Positions 6,927 through 15,505 of a stretch of 55,436 nucleotides of DNA are shown here, one piece after another; the first letter of the stretch is position 1; each line of letters starts with the position of its first letter. The notes under the pieces were generated by a model. That model was not told the origin of the DNA. It was given only the letters and a program-made list of their open reading frames with translations, and searched no databases. The DNA comes from Hyphomicrobiales bacterium (lineage in GTDB: Bacteria > Pseudomonadota > Alphaproteobacteria > Rhizobiales > Rhizobiaceae). The stretch is taken from the NCBI GenBank assembly GCA_017305925.1, contig JAFKJW010000188.1:1-55436 (forward strand), given 5' to 3'. A program made the translations under genes and the position numbers.

Positions 6927-7937
6927 ATGAAGAGATCGTTCGGAAACGCGGTCGTCGCTCTCTGCGCTCTTGTTCTCGCCATCCAGCCGGCAGCCGCGAA
7001 GGCGCGCCATCATCCCCGTTCGCTTTTCGAACAGATCTTCGCGCCGAAGGCAAAGGGCAAACCGGCCCGGAAGGCGAGGAAGAAGCGGCCGCGCCCCGCA
7101 GCATCGGCTGCGCCTGCGCGGCCTGCCGGGCCTGCGCTGCCCTCCGAAGCCCCCGAGCCTACCCCAAGACCCGATGGCACCGGTAACAGTGGCTCGGCCG
7201 GCACCGAGGCTCCCCGGCAGGGCGAGGTTCAGACCGTTCCAAAAGATGGCCAGGCGCCAGTGCCCGAAGCGCGGCCGCGGGAGAATGCCGGCGAGCCCAA
7301 GGAGGGCAAGCCGGCCCTCTCCGATCCTTACGAACGCGGTGGGGAAGGCAGCGTCGGGCGCCACAACCGGGAAACCGCCGCCCGCCCGGACGACGCCGAA
7401 AGGCGGGAGGACACAGCCTGCCGTTCGAGACTGAAGGCGCTGGGCGTCGTGTTCGCGCCGCAGGAGCCGCTCTCCGATCCGGCAGGTTGCAGCGTGCCCT
7501 TCCCGATCTCGGTCTCGAAGCTGGGGGATATCGCGATCGACCCGCCCGCGGTGCTGAACTGCGCCATGACGGAAACCATCGCGCGGTTCACCAGCTCCGT
7601 CGTTTCCCCAGCCGTGAGAAGCGCTTACGGCACGAACCTCAAGAGCATCGCCAACGCATCGGCCTATGTCTGCCGGCCGCGCCACGGCACCGCGAAGCTT
7701 TCGGAACACGCATTCGGGAATGCGCTGGACATCGGCGCCTTCGGGCTCGCCGACGGCAGGGCGATCGAGGTGAAGGCGGGAGTCGATCCCAGGGACGCGC
7801 GCTTCCTCGCGACCGTGCGCAGCGCGGCATGCGGCCCGTTCAAGACCGTTCTGGGGCCGGGCAGCGACCCCGATCATGCGCTGCATTTCCATCTCGACCT
7901 CGCCCCGCGCCGCAGCGGTGCCACCTATTGCCATTGA
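6927..7937 (+). CDS. Exported extensin-like family protein (first of a tandem pair)
   Basis: This 336-residue protein starts with a signal peptide (MKRSFGNAVVALCALVLA, cleavage after AAA near residue 23). A long low-complexity region rich in Pro, Ala, Lys and Arg (about 30-160) follows, then a C-terminal extensin-like domain (about 165-336). The domain has four conserved cysteines and the metal-peptidase-like histidine motifs SEHAFGNALDIG and DHALHFHLDL. These motifs resemble those of LAS-type peptidoglycan peptidases, so a cell-wall role is plausible but unproven. The ATG at 6927 is chosen over upstream non-ATG starts because it begins the signal peptide. A paralogue follows at 8048. Confidence 0.85.
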   Translation: MKRSFGNAVVALCALVLAIQPAAAKARHHPRSLFEQIFAPKAKGKPARKARKKRPRPAASAAPARPAGPALPSEAPEPTPRPDGTGNSGSAGTEAPRQGEVQTVPKDGQAPVPEARPRENAGEPKEGKPALSDPYERGGEGSVGRHNRETAARPDDAERREDTACRSRLKALGVVFAPQEPLSDPAGCSVPFPISVSKLGDIAIDPPAVLNCAMTETIARFTSSVVSPAVRSAYGTNLKSIANASAYVCRPRHGTAKLSEHAFGNALDIGAFGLADGRAIEVKAGVDPRDARFLATVRSAACGPFKTVLGPGSDPDHALHFHLDLAPRRSGATYCH

Positions 7938-8047
7938 AACGATTTTCGTCCGGATAGCCGCCGCATTCCCGCCACAGGCATGAAGGCGGGGCATCAGCGT
8001 TCGTTTACCGCCTGTCGCTATCCTCTCCGAATGGACGAGGAACGATC

Positions 8048-8908
8048 ATGAAACGCCTTGGCCGCGCCGCGGCGCTCGCCGCGATGCTCGGCGTGACGGC
8101 CTGCACGTCCGGCGATGTCATGGATGTACGCCCCGCGGTCGATGTCGGCTTGCGAACATCCGCCCTGCAACCCCGCGAAACGCCGGCGTCGCCGGAGGAA
8201 CCGGCCGGCTTCCCGGAAGACACAGCCATGCAGCCGCTCTCCGCGGAGGAGGAAACCTATGCCTCCATGCCCACGGAGAGCGCGCCGGTGACACGGCCGG
8301 CCGGCAGGGTCGAGCTGGCGGGCTATCCGCGCATGGATACGCCGGCGCTTCGCCCGACACAGCTTTCCGCCGACGAACTGGAGTGCCGCGCCAGCCTGAA
8401 GAAGATGAACGTCGCCTTCACCGAGGTCGCGCCGATCCGCGAGGGTGCGTCCTGCGGCATCGCGCACCCGATTCGCGTGACGCGCATCGGCCGCGTCGCC
8501 ATGAAGCCGGCCGCGACGCTGAACTGTGCCATGGCGGAAGCCTTCGCCTCCTGGACCCGCAACGAGCTCGTGCCGGCCTCGCGCTGGCGTTTCATGTCCG
8601 GCGTGAAGGCTGTGCATCAGGGCTCCAGCTATTCCTGCCGCAACATAGCAGGCACCGGCACGCCGTCCGAGCACACGCGGGGCAACGCCATCGACATCAT
8701 GAAGATCGAGCTGAACAACGGCAAGATCATCGACGTGCGCAAGCCCGGCATCTTCGCCTTCCGCAAGCGAGGCCTGCTCAACACCGTGCGCGCCGACGGC
8801 TGCGAATACTTCACCACCGTGCTCGGGCCCGGCTACAATGCCGACCACGCCGACCATTTCCATTTCGACATCAAGGCGCGGCGCAACGGCCACCGTGCCT
8901 GCCGCTGA
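8048..8908 (+). CDS. Extensin-like family lipoprotein (second of a tandem pair)
   Basis: This 286-residue paralogue of the preceding gene has a lipoprotein signal peptide with lipobox LGVTAC (Cys19), a spacer of about 95 residues, and a C-terminal extensin-like domain (about 110-286). The motifs SEHTRGNAIDIM and DHADHFHFDIKARR and the paired cysteines match the upstream copy. The linkers share no similarity. One copy is predicted to be soluble in the periplasm and the other lipid-anchored, which suggests divided roles at the envelope. A 110-bp gap between the genes leaves room for its own promoter. Confidence 0.85.
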   Translation: MKRLGRAAALAAMLGVTACTSGDVMDVRPAVDVGLRTSALQPRETPASPEEPAGFPEDTAMQPLSAEEETYASMPTESAPVTRPAGRVELAGYPRMDTPALRPTQLSADELECRASLKKMNVAFTEVAPIREGASCGIAHPIRVTRIGRVAMKPAATLNCAMAEAFASWTRNELVPASRWRFMSGVKAVHQGSSYSCRNIAGTGTPSEHTRGNAIDIMKIELNNGKIIDVRKPGIFAFRKRGLLNTVRADGCEYFTTVLGPGYNADHADHFHFDIKARRNGHRACR

Positions 8909-8975
8909 GCCTGTCTGATCGACGCGCGGTGCGCTCTTTGAGCCGCGCGTGAGTTGGTGTAGGTGAAGCCGCATC

Positions 8976-10286
8976 ATGGTTTACGTCGAAATCGCCGTCG
9001 TGGTCGTTCTGATCGTCGTCAACGGCCTGCTGTCGATGTCCGAGCTTGCCGTCGTCTCGTCGCGTCCCGCGCGGCTGAAGGCGATGGCCGACCGCAACGT
9101 GAAGGGCGCCGCCAAGGCGCTGGCGCTCGGCGCCAACCCCGGGCGGTTCCTCTCCACCGTGCAGATCGGCATCACGCTGGTGGGCGTGCTGTCGGGTGCG
9201 TTCTCGGGCGCCACGCTGGGCGAACGGCTGAGCTCCGTGCTGGCAGCGAACGGCGTCCCGTCCGGCATGGCGGGCACGCTCGGCGTCGGCATCGTCGTCG
9301 CCGCCATCACCTATGCCTCGCTGATCGTCGGCGAGCTCGTGCCCAAGCAGCTCGCGCTGCGCAACGCAGAGGGCATAGCCGTGCGCGTGGCGCCGGCCAT
9401 GAGGGTGCTGGCGACGGTCGCCGCGCCGCTGGTCTTCCTGCTCGACTGGTCCGGACGCGCCGTGCTCTGGCTGCTTGGCCAGCGCGGGGCGAGCGAGGAA
9501 AAGGTGACGGACGAGGAGATCAAGATGCTCGTCGCCGAGGCCGAGCATCACGGCACGATCGAGTCGGACGAGCGCCGCATGATCGCCGGCGTGATGCGCC
9601 TGGGCGACCGCGCCGTGCGTGCCGTCATGACGCCGCGCACCGAGGTCGAGTGGATCAATGTCGACGCCGACGAGGCCGCCATCCGCAAGGCGGTGATGGA
9701 AGGCGAGCACTCCCGCCTGCCGGCCGGCGAAGGCAATGTCGACGCGATGATCGGCGTCGTCGCCGCGCGCGACGTGCTGGCGTCCCTGCTCTCCGGCAAG
9801 CCGCTCGACATACGCAGCCATGTGCGCGCGGCCCCCATCGTGCACGACCAGGCCGATGCGCTGGACGTTCTCGCCACCTTGCGCGCCTCGGACACGCCGG
9901 TGGCGCTCGTCCATGACGAGTACGGCCATTTCGAGGGGCTGGTGACGCCGGCCGACATATTGGAGGCGATCACCGGCGTCTTCCGCGCCGATCTCGACGA
10001 GGGCGAGGAGAACGCCGTCCAGCGCGAGGACGGCTCGTGGCTGCTGGCGGGCTACATGCCGGCGGACGAGATGGCCGACCTCCTGAACATCGACGTGCCG
10101 GAAGACCGCGACTACGAGACGCTCGCCGGCTTCGTCCTGGCGCACCTCCACCATCTTCCGGGCGTCGGCGAGACCGTCGACGTGCAGGGCTGGCGCTTCG
10201 AGGTGGTCGACCTGGACGGGCGCCGCATCGACAAGGTGCTGGCCATGAAACTGCCCCCGGCCCGGCGCGAGCGCGGCAGGGTGTGA
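8976..10286 (+). CDS. CNNM/CBS-domain membrane protein (hemolysin family, CorC/TlyC type)
   Basis: This 436-residue inner-membrane protein has an N-terminal CNNM (DUF21) domain with about four membrane segments (residues 1-160; VVNGLLSMSELAVVSSRPARL is characteristic). A pair of CBS domains (about 205-330, beginning VMTPRTEVEWINVDA) and a C-terminal CorC/HlyC transporter-associated domain (about 345-430) follow. Proteins of this family are linked to magnesium/cobalt efflux; the hemolysin name is historical. The ATG at 8976 begins a hydrophobic first helix. There is no operon partner: the next gene is a 53-residue protein 17 bp downstream. Confidence 0.9.
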   Translation: MVYVEIAVVVVLIVVNGLLSMSELAVVSSRPARLKAMADRNVKGAAKALALGANPGRFLSTVQIGITLVGVLSGAFSGATLGERLSSVLAANGVPSGMAGTLGVGIVVAAITYASLIVGELVPKQLALRNAEGIAVRVAPAMRVLATVAAPLVFLLDWSGRAVLWLLGQRGASEEKVTDEEIKMLVAEAEHHGTIESDERRMIAGVMRLGDRAVRAVMTPRTEVEWINVDADEAAIRKAVMEGEHSRLPAGEGNVDAMIGVVAARDVLASLLSGKPLDIRSHVRAAPIVHDQADALDVLATLRASDTPVALVHDEYGHFEGLVTPADILEAITGVFRADLDEGEENAVQREDGSWLLAGYMPADEMADLLNIDVPEDRDYETLAGFVLAHLHHLPGVGETVDVQGWRFEVVDLDGRRIDKVLAMKLPPARRERGRV

Positions 10287-10303
10287 CCGGCGAGACGTCC
10301 GGA

Positions 10304-10465
10304 ATGAAACGGACGATCCATTGTCGGCCCGCTGACAATGCCGACTATATTCGCCTGTCGAGCGCCAAGGCGTTGGACAGCGCGGAAGTATCGCCTGGAA
10401 TCGTCTTCGGCTACGATGCTCAGGAGCGCATTGTCGGCATCGAACTGCTGGATGCGAGAGCATAG
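10304..10465 (+). CDS. DUF2283 small protein
   Basis: This 53-residue protein matches DUF2283: an ADYIRLSSAKALDSAEV segment followed by PGIVFGYDAQERIVGIELLDA. These are the usual D-LYIRL...E-APG-V-D-D--G-VVGIEIL positions. The ATG at 10304 begins the domain, 17 bp after the CBS-protein stop. DUF2283 proteins are often found with DUF4258 partners or toxin-antitoxin-like modules, but none is visible here. Function is unknown. Confidence 0.75.
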   Translation: MKRTIHCRPADNADYIRLSSAKALDSAEVSPGIVFGYDAQERIVGIELLDARA

Positions 10466-10566
10466 CCTGCCTCGGAAACCTTGACCGAGGCAGCGTAAGA
10501 AAACAAACGGGGTGAAAGAAGCGTGGCGACGCGGACACCTCTCCCGCATCGCCGCGCATTGCCGGC

Positions 10567-11163
10567 TCAGGCGGCCTTCGCCTTGGCGTCCGCTTCGCGC
10601 GCCGCCTTCAGCGCAGCGCCCCACCAGACGATGTCGTTGACCAGCCCCTCGCCCGCCTGGTTCAGGTGCTCGAAATCGTCGAGCTTGCTGTCTCCCTGCT
10701 TGACGGCGGCATAGTCGGCCCAGGCGATATGCACCGCCGCCCTGACCGGCGCCATCTGCAATTCGATGGCGACGAGGCGCAACTGCTCGATGGCGCGGGC
10801 CGCGCCGACGCCGCCATACCCGACGAAGCCGACCGGTTTCCTGTTCCACTCGGTGTAGGCGTAGTCGAGCGCGTTCTTCAGCACCGCGGTCGGCCCGTGC
10901 GAATATTCGGCGACGGTGAAGATGAAGCCGTCGAACTCGGCCATCTTCCTTTGCCAGCGCTGCGCCACCTCGCTCGTCGACGGTGCCCACAGCGAGGAAG
11001 CGACCTCCTCGAAGAAGGGCAGCGGGTAATCGCGCAAGTCGACGACCTCGACATCGATATCGGCGTGCCGACGCGCGATCTCGGCGATCCAGGCGGCGGC
11101 CTTGTCGCCAAAACGAACCTCTCGAGTCGATCCGACGACGACGGCAATCTTGAGTCTGGGCAT
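10567..11163 (-). CDS. NADPH-dependent FMN reductase (flavodoxin-like quinone/azo reductase)
   Basis: This 198-residue flavodoxin-fold protein has the FMN-binding N-terminus IAVVVGSTREVRFGDKAA (about 6-23) and the FTVAEYSHGPTAVLKNALDY segment (about 82-101) typical of the ChrR/YieF/AZR family. It is expected to reduce quinones, azo compounds or metal ions with NAD(P)H in the cytoplasm. It is transcribed divergently from an HxlR regulator 85 bp away, with a palindromic site between them. HxlR/oxidoreductase pairs of this kind are commonly regulator and target, with quinone or electrophile stress as signal. Confidence 0.88.
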   Translation of the reverse strand: MPRLKIAVVVGSTREVRFGDKAAAWIAEIARRHADIDVEVVDLRDYPLPFFEEVASSLWAPSTSEVAQRWQRKMAEFDGFIFTVAEYSHGPTAVLKNALDYAYTEWNRKPVGFVGYGGVGAARAIEQLRLVAIELQMAPVRAAVHIAWADYAAVKQGDSKLDDFEHLNQAGEGLVNDIVWWGAALKAAREADAKAKAA

Positions 11164-11185
11164 GTGGTACCTTCCGGATTTAGTG

Positions 11186-11219
11186 GTATCTGATGGATAC
11201 TCGCGCTACATAGGATACC
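11186..11219. promoter_or_regulatory. Putative HxlR operator
   Basis: An inverted repeat GTATC-TGATG-GATAC (11186-11200) lies midway between the two divergent start codons. A further GGATACC half-site occurs at 11213-11219 and a GGTACC palindrome near the reductase start. This suggests binding by the adjacent HxlR protein. Confidence 0.45.
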
Positions 11220-11248
11220 GGACAAAAACCTCGCAAGGAGGCACCTCA

Positions 11249-11620
11249 TTGAAACCGAGGCACCCCGATCACCCCGACTGTCAGGCCATCCACCACACCT
11301 TGCAGCGGCTCGGCGACAAGTGGACGGTGCTGGTCGTCAGCCAGCTCGGCGAGCGCAGGATGCGCTTCAACGAGCTGCGCCGGACGATCGGCGACATCTC
11401 GCAAAAGATGCTGACCTCCACGCTGCGCGACCTGGAGCAGGACGGCTTCGTGACGCGCACCGTCTATCCGACCATTCCGCCGCGGGTCGAATACGAGTTG
11501 ACCGACCTCGGCCGCGATTTCCTGAAGCCGGTGCACGGGCTGATCGAATGGGCCAAGACCAACCGCCCGCATATGGATGCGGCGCGCCAGCGCTACGGGA
11601 CGAAAATGGCGGCGGAATGA
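11249..11620 (+). CDS. HxlR-family transcriptional regulator
   Basis: This 123-residue winged helix-turn-helix protein has the family core CQAIHHTLQRLGDKWTVLVV, followed by RMRFNELRRTIGDISQKMLT and RVEYELTDLGRDFLKPV. The start is the TTG at 11249, preceded by AAGGAGG at 7 bases; upstream in-frame residues cross the promoter region and are not coding. The N-terminal cysteine (about residue 11) is at the position used for thiol sensing in several HxlR proteins. It is divergent from the flavin reductase, its probable target. Confidence 0.88.
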   Translation: MKPRHPDHPDCQAIHHTLQRLGDKWTVLVVSQLGERRMRFNELRRTIGDISQKMLTSTLRDLEQDGFVTRTVYPTIPPRVEYELTDLGRDFLKPVHGLIEWAKTNRPHMDAARQRYGTKMAAE

Positions 11621-11640
11621 GGTTCGTTTTCGCCGAATAG

Positions 11641-11845
11641 GTGCGTCCTTCGAGGCTCGCCCTCGCAAGGTATCGCCTTTCTCATCGACACCGTGCGGGC
11701 TCGCGCCTCAGGACGAGGACCGTCGGCGCATCGAGCCCGCCGCATCGTGGGTTCGACAAGCCACGGTCCTCGTCCTGAGGCGCGAGCCCGCACGAGTCTT
11801 GATGAAAAAACAATAGCTTCGGCGGGCGAGCCTCGAAGGACGCAC
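11641..11845. repeat. Nested palindromic intergenic repeat
   Basis: Two perfect inverted repeats are nested. Outer arms of 22 bp are at 11641-11662 and 11824-11845; inner arms of 31 bp are at 11693-11723 and 11763-11793, with a 39-base centre. The terminal motif GTGCGTCCTTCGAGGCTCGC and the inner CTCAGGACGAGGACC are typical of dispersed rhizobial intergenic repeats. The layout looks like one element inserted within another. It lies between convergent genes and could form a very long hairpin in either transcript. Confidence 0.8.
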
Positions 11846-11846
11846 C

Positions 11847-12239
11847 CTATTCCGCCGGAATGGGCTTCGGCTTCCCCTCGCCGTCCAGCGCCACCATGAC
11901 GAAGTCGGCATCCGTCACCTTTTCCATCAAATCGCTGAGATAGCGCTGCGCCCAGGCTTCCACCTTGAGCGTCATCGAGGTCCGGCCGATTCGCGTCACA
12001 TGCGTGTAGACGCAAAGTGTGTCGCCGATCTTCATCGGCTTGGCGAAGGACATTTCCTTCACGGCGGCGGTCACCACCCTGCCCTTCGCGCGCTCGGCGG
12101 CGCGGATGCCGCAGGCCAGATCCATCTGCGCCATCACCCAGCCGCCGAAGATGTCCATCGCCGCGTTCGCGTCGGACGGCATGGCGAGCGTGCGCAGCGT
12201 CAACTCGCCGGTCGGCTGCCCATCGGCATAATGCACCAT
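11847..12239 (-). CDS. Acyl-CoA thioesterase, YciA-like hotdog fold
   Basis: This 130-residue hotdog protein hydrolyses acyl-CoA. It has the TLRTLAMPSDANAAMDIFGG segment with the catalytic Asp of the YciA/BACH family, followed by GGWVMAQMDLACGI and a second conserved stretch VVTAAVKEMSFAKPMKIGD. The ATG at 12239 is favoured; a GTG two codons earlier (12245) is possible. It is a single-gene unit whose 3' end abuts the nested palindromic repeat. Substrate chain length is not evident from sequence. Confidence 0.88.
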   Translation of the reverse strand: MVHYADGQPTGELTLRTLAMPSDANAAMDIFGGWVMAQMDLACGIRAAERAKGRVVTAAVKEMSFAKPMKIGDTLCVYTHVTRIGRTSMTLKVEAWAQRYLSDLMEKVTDADFVMVALDGEGKPKPIPAE

Positions 12240-12411
12240 CGCCACACCCCGCCTTTCGCGAACAGCACGAGCAGTTAGAACGGGTACGCGCGGCGATCAA
12301 CGCAACAAAACATCGGCCCGTCGCTTTTCTCACAGGCCATGCCGGAAGGCGCCGTATCGCGCCGGCCGCGGCGGCATAGTCTCGCGGCGAACAGGCTCCG
12401 CTGCGGGTTCC

Positions 12412-14028
12412 ATGCAGACCTACGATTTCGTCATTGTCGGCTCCGGCTCGGCCGGCTCGGTGGTCGCCGAGCGCCTGTCGGTCAATGGCCGCTTCTCGGT
12501 GCTGGTTCTGGAAGCGGGCGGCACGGACCGGCGCTTCTACGTGCAGATGCCCCTCGGCTACGGCAAGACCTTCTTCGATCCGGCCGTGAACTGGAACTAC
12601 AAGGCCGAGCCCGATCCGGGCCTCGCCGGCAATGCCGATCACTGGCCGCGCGGAAAACTGCTCGGCGGGTCGAGCTCCATCAACGCCATGGTCTGGATCA
12701 GGGGCAACCCGGCCGACTATGACGAATGGGCGGCCGAGGGCAATCCCGGCTGGAGTTTCGCCGACCTCCTGCCCGCCTTCAAGGCGATCGAGGACAACGA
12801 AGCGGGCGCCGACGAATGGCGCGGCGTCGGCGGTCCCGTCCATGTCACCGACTGCACGCGGATTGTCCATCCGCTCAGCCGGCGCTACATCGAGGCCGCG
12901 GAGCAGGCCGGCCTTCCCTTCAACCCGGACTTCAACGGAAAGAAGCAGGAAGGCGCCGGCATCTACCAGATCTCGACGAGGAACGGCCGGCGCATGTCGG
13001 CGGCCCGCGCCTTCCTTCGCCCCGCCATGAAACGGCCGAACGTGCGCGTCGAGACGACCGCGCTCGCCACCCGCATCCTGTTCGAAGGCGTCCGCGCGGT
13101 CGGCGTGGAGTACGAGCAGAACGGAACGACGCACCGGGTTCGCGCCGGCCGCGAGGTGATCGTCTCGGCCGGCTCCGTCGCCGGCCCGCAGCTTCTCCAG
13201 CTTTCCGGCGTCGGCCCCGGCAACCATCTGGGTGGGCTCGGTATCGAAATCATCCATGCCAACGAGAATGTCGGCCGCAACCTTCAGGACCATGTCGGCA
13301 TCAACTACACCTTCAAGGGTCGCACGGCGACGCTCAACCAGATCCTCAGACCCTGGTGGGGCAAGGCGCTGGTCGGGGCGCAATATCTCCTCCTGCGCAG
13401 CGGGCCGCTGTCGATGTCGATGAACAGCGCCGGCGGCTTCTTCCGCACCGATCCGGCGCTGACGCGGCCCAACATGCAGCTCTATTTCCAGGCCTTCTCC
13501 ACGGTCATCCCAAAGGGCGGCGAGCGCCCGATCCTGACGCCGGATCCCTGGCCGGGCTTTTCCATCGGCCTGTCGAACTGCCGGCCGACCAGCCGCGGCG
13601 AGATCATGATCCGCTCCGCCGATCCGCGCGATCCGCCGCGCATCGTGCCGAACGCCTACGGCACCGAGCACGACGTGGCCGAGATGCTGGCCGCGGTGAA
13701 GTTCGTGCGAAAGATCGCCGCGCAGCCGGCCATGACGGAGTTCATAGCGGAGGAAGTTCTGCCCGGTCCGTCAATACGATCGGACGAAGAACTGATTCAG
13801 GATTTCAGGAAGCGCTCCGGCACGGTCTATCATCCGGTCTCGACCTGCCGCATGGGCCCGAACCCGGCGAAAGCGGTGGTCGACCCGCGCCTGAAGGTGC
13901 ACGGGCTGCACGGCCTTCGCGTCATCGACGCCTCGATCTTCCCCGGCAACATCGCCGGCAACACCAACGCCCCCTCGATCATGGTAGGATGGAAGGGCGC
14001 AGAGCTGGTGCTGGAGGATCATCGATGA
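12412..14028 (+). CDS. GMC-family FAD oxidoreductase (alcohol/choline dehydrogenase-like)
   Basis: This 538-residue flavoprotein has the N-terminal FAD motif FVIVGSGSAGSVVAERL (about 6-22). The GMC signatures GKLLGGSSSINAMVWIRGN (about 80-98) and SAGSVAGPQLLQLSGVGP (about 253-270) follow. The C-terminal catalytic His is in GTVYHPVSTCRMGP and the second His/Asn position in GNIAGNTNAPSIMVGWKGA. It oxidises a primary alcohol to an aldehyde; choline is one of several possible substrates. It is followed on the same strand by an enolase-superfamily dehydratase-like gene, which suggests a small polyol or sugar-acid catabolic unit split by a palindromic repeat. Confidence 0.9.
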   Translation: MQTYDFVIVGSGSAGSVVAERLSVNGRFSVLVLEAGGTDRRFYVQMPLGYGKTFFDPAVNWNYKAEPDPGLAGNADHWPRGKLLGGSSSINAMVWIRGNPADYDEWAAEGNPGWSFADLLPAFKAIEDNEAGADEWRGVGGPVHVTDCTRIVHPLSRRYIEAAEQAGLPFNPDFNGKKQEGAGIYQISTRNGRRMSAARAFLRPAMKRPNVRVETTALATRILFEGVRAVGVEYEQNGTTHRVRAGREVIVSAGSVAGPQLLQLSGVGPGNHLGGLGIEIIHANENVGRNLQDHVGINYTFKGRTATLNQILRPWWGKALVGAQYLLLRSGPLSMSMNSAGGFFRTDPALTRPNMQLYFQAFSTVIPKGGERPILTPDPWPGFSIGLSNCRPTSRGEIMIRSADPRDPPRIVPNAYGTEHDVAEMLAAVKFVRKIAAQPAMTEFIAEEVLPGPSIRSDEELIQDFRKRSGTVYHPVSTCRMGPNPAKAVVDPRLKVHGLHGLRVIDASIFPGNIAGNTNAPSIMVGWKGAELVLEDHR

Positions 14029-14046
14029 CGAATCTCCCTCATCACA

Positions 14047-14107
14047 CCCCTCTGCCCTGCCGGACATCTCCCCCTCAAGCGGGGAGATGTCCAGCAGGGC
14101 AGAGGGG
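14047..14107. repeat. Palindromic intergenic repeat, copy 1
   Basis: 27-bp arms (14047-14073 and 14081-14107) differ at one position and enclose a 7-base loop. The arm sequence begins CCCCTCTGCCCTG and includes GGACATCTCCCC. The same family occurs at 17221-17370. It lies between the GMC oxidoreductase and enolase-superfamily genes. Confidence 0.85.
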
Positions 14108-14158
14108 GATGACATCCCTCACGGCCGGCAAAATCGGCCTGACCCGGAGACCTCCCGC

Positions 14159-15388
14159 ATGAAGATCACCGACGTCAGGACCTGGGTAGTCGGCAACCCG
14201 CCGCCGGGCATCGGCGGAAAATATTTCATCTTCGTGAAGCTGACGACCGACTCCAACGTCACCGGCTATGGCGAAGCCTACAATGCGACCTTCGGGCCAC
14301 ACGTCACGGCGAGGATGATCGAGGACGTCGCCGAGCGCTATCTGATCGGGAACGACCCACACGACATCGAGGCCTTCTTCCGCCGCGCCTATTCCTCCGG
14401 CTTCAGCCAGCGCCCCGACATCTCCATGCAGGGCTGCGTCTCGGCGCTGGAGATGGCCTGCTGGGACATCGTCGGCAAGGAAGCCGGCAAGCCGGTCTAC
14501 AAGCTCATCGGCGGGCGGGTCCACGAGACGCTGCGCTCCTACACCTACCTCTATCCGCATTCAGGCAGCGTCCACACGGAGGACGTGAGCGGCAGGAACG
14601 TCTACAACGATCCGGACATGGCCGCCGAATGCGCCGCGCTCTATGTGAGCCAGGGTTTCAATGCCGTGAAGCTCGACCCGGCCGGCCCCTACACCGTCTA
14701 TGACGGTCACCAGCCGCGGCTCGTCGACATCGACCTGTCTGCCCGCATGATGAAGGCGATCCGCGAGGCCGTCGGCACGCGTGCCGACATCCTGTTCGGC
14801 ACGCACGGCCAGTTCACCGCGTCGGGCGCGCTCAGGATGGCGCGCGCCATCGAGCCTTACGATCCGCTGTGGTTCGAGGAGCCGGTGCCGCCCGACATGC
14901 CCGAAGTCATGGCCGAGGTCGCCCGCCAGACGAAAATCCCGATTGCCACGGGCGAACGGCTCGCCACGAAGTGGGAGTTCGCGCGCGTCATCGAGAACCG
15001 CGCCGCCACCATCCTCCAGCCCGACCTCGGCCGCTCCGGCGGCATCCTGGAAACCAAGAAGATCGCCGCCATGGCCGAGGCCTACCATATCCAGGTGGCC
15101 CCACACTGCTATTGCGGACCGATCGTCGGCGCGGCCAACATCCAGCTTGCCGTGACCCTGCCGAACTTCCTGATCCTGGAGTCGCTGAGGCAGTGGGACG
15201 GCTTCCACTCGACGCTCCTGAAGAAGAAGATCGAATGGCAGGACGGCCACGTCATTCCGCCGCAGGAACCGGGCCTGGGTGTGGAGTTGGACGAGGCGGT
15301 CTGCGAGGCACATCCCTATGCCGGCCCGCACCTCCACCTCGAGATGAGACAGACCCCGCTGGTGCCCGATCCGGGCCGGCCGGAGTGA
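14159..15388 (+). CDS. Enolase-superfamily (mandelate racemase/muconate lactonizing) protein
   Basis: This 409-residue protein has an N-terminal capping domain (about 1-130, MKITDVRTWVVGNPP) and a C-terminal barrel. It resembles galactonate-type sugar-acid dehydratases in FEEPVPPDMPEVMAEVA and ATGERLATKWEF, which supply the second and third metal-ligand glutamates, and in PHCYCGPIVGAANIQLA. At the first metal-ligand site, where most members have D-x-N/H-G, it reads GTHG, so the usual aspartate is a glycine. Either the family branch binds metal differently or the catalytic chemistry has changed. The ATG at 14159 follows a GGAGA and gives the standard N-terminus. It follows the GMC gene and probably acts in the same catabolic route. 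Confidence 0.85.
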   Translation: MKITDVRTWVVGNPPPGIGGKYFIFVKLTTDSNVTGYGEAYNATFGPHVTARMIEDVAERYLIGNDPHDIEAFFRRAYSSGFSQRPDISMQGCVSALEMACWDIVGKEAGKPVYKLIGGRVHETLRSYTYLYPHSGSVHTEDVSGRNVYNDPDMAAECAALYVSQGFNAVKLDPAGPYTVYDGHQPRLVDIDLSARMMKAIREAVGTRADILFGTHGQFTASGALRMARAIEPYDPLWFEEPVPPDMPEVMAEVARQTKIPIATGERLATKWEFARVIENRAATILQPDLGRSGGILETKKIAAMAEAYHIQVAPHCYCGPIVGAANIQLAVTLPNFLILESLRQWDGFHSTLLKKKIEWQDGHVIPPQEPGLGVELDEAVCEAHPYAGPHLHLEMRQTPLVPDPGRPE

Positions 15389-15505
15389 ACGGGACGCCTC
15401 ACCCGCGGCGTACTTGCGGACATCCTTGCCGTTGCTGCCGGCGCTGGCGGCATTGCCTGAACTGTCGGACGCTCCTGGAAATTGCAGCGATACGATTACC
15501 GCCCG

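Noticed and set aside
6375-7994. A 539-codon minus-strand frame
   Set aside because: It covers the plus-strand DUF3775 and extensin-like genes, which have clear signal peptide and domain motifs.
12726-14162. A 478-codon plus-strand frame inside the GMC oxidoreductase gene
   Set aside because: The GMC frame carries FAD and catalytic motifs; this one is low-complexity Arg/Pro/Gly shadow.
15389-15505. A possible small gene between the enolase-family gene and sqdC
   Set aside because: No start with a ribosome-binding site, no domain, and only 117 bases.
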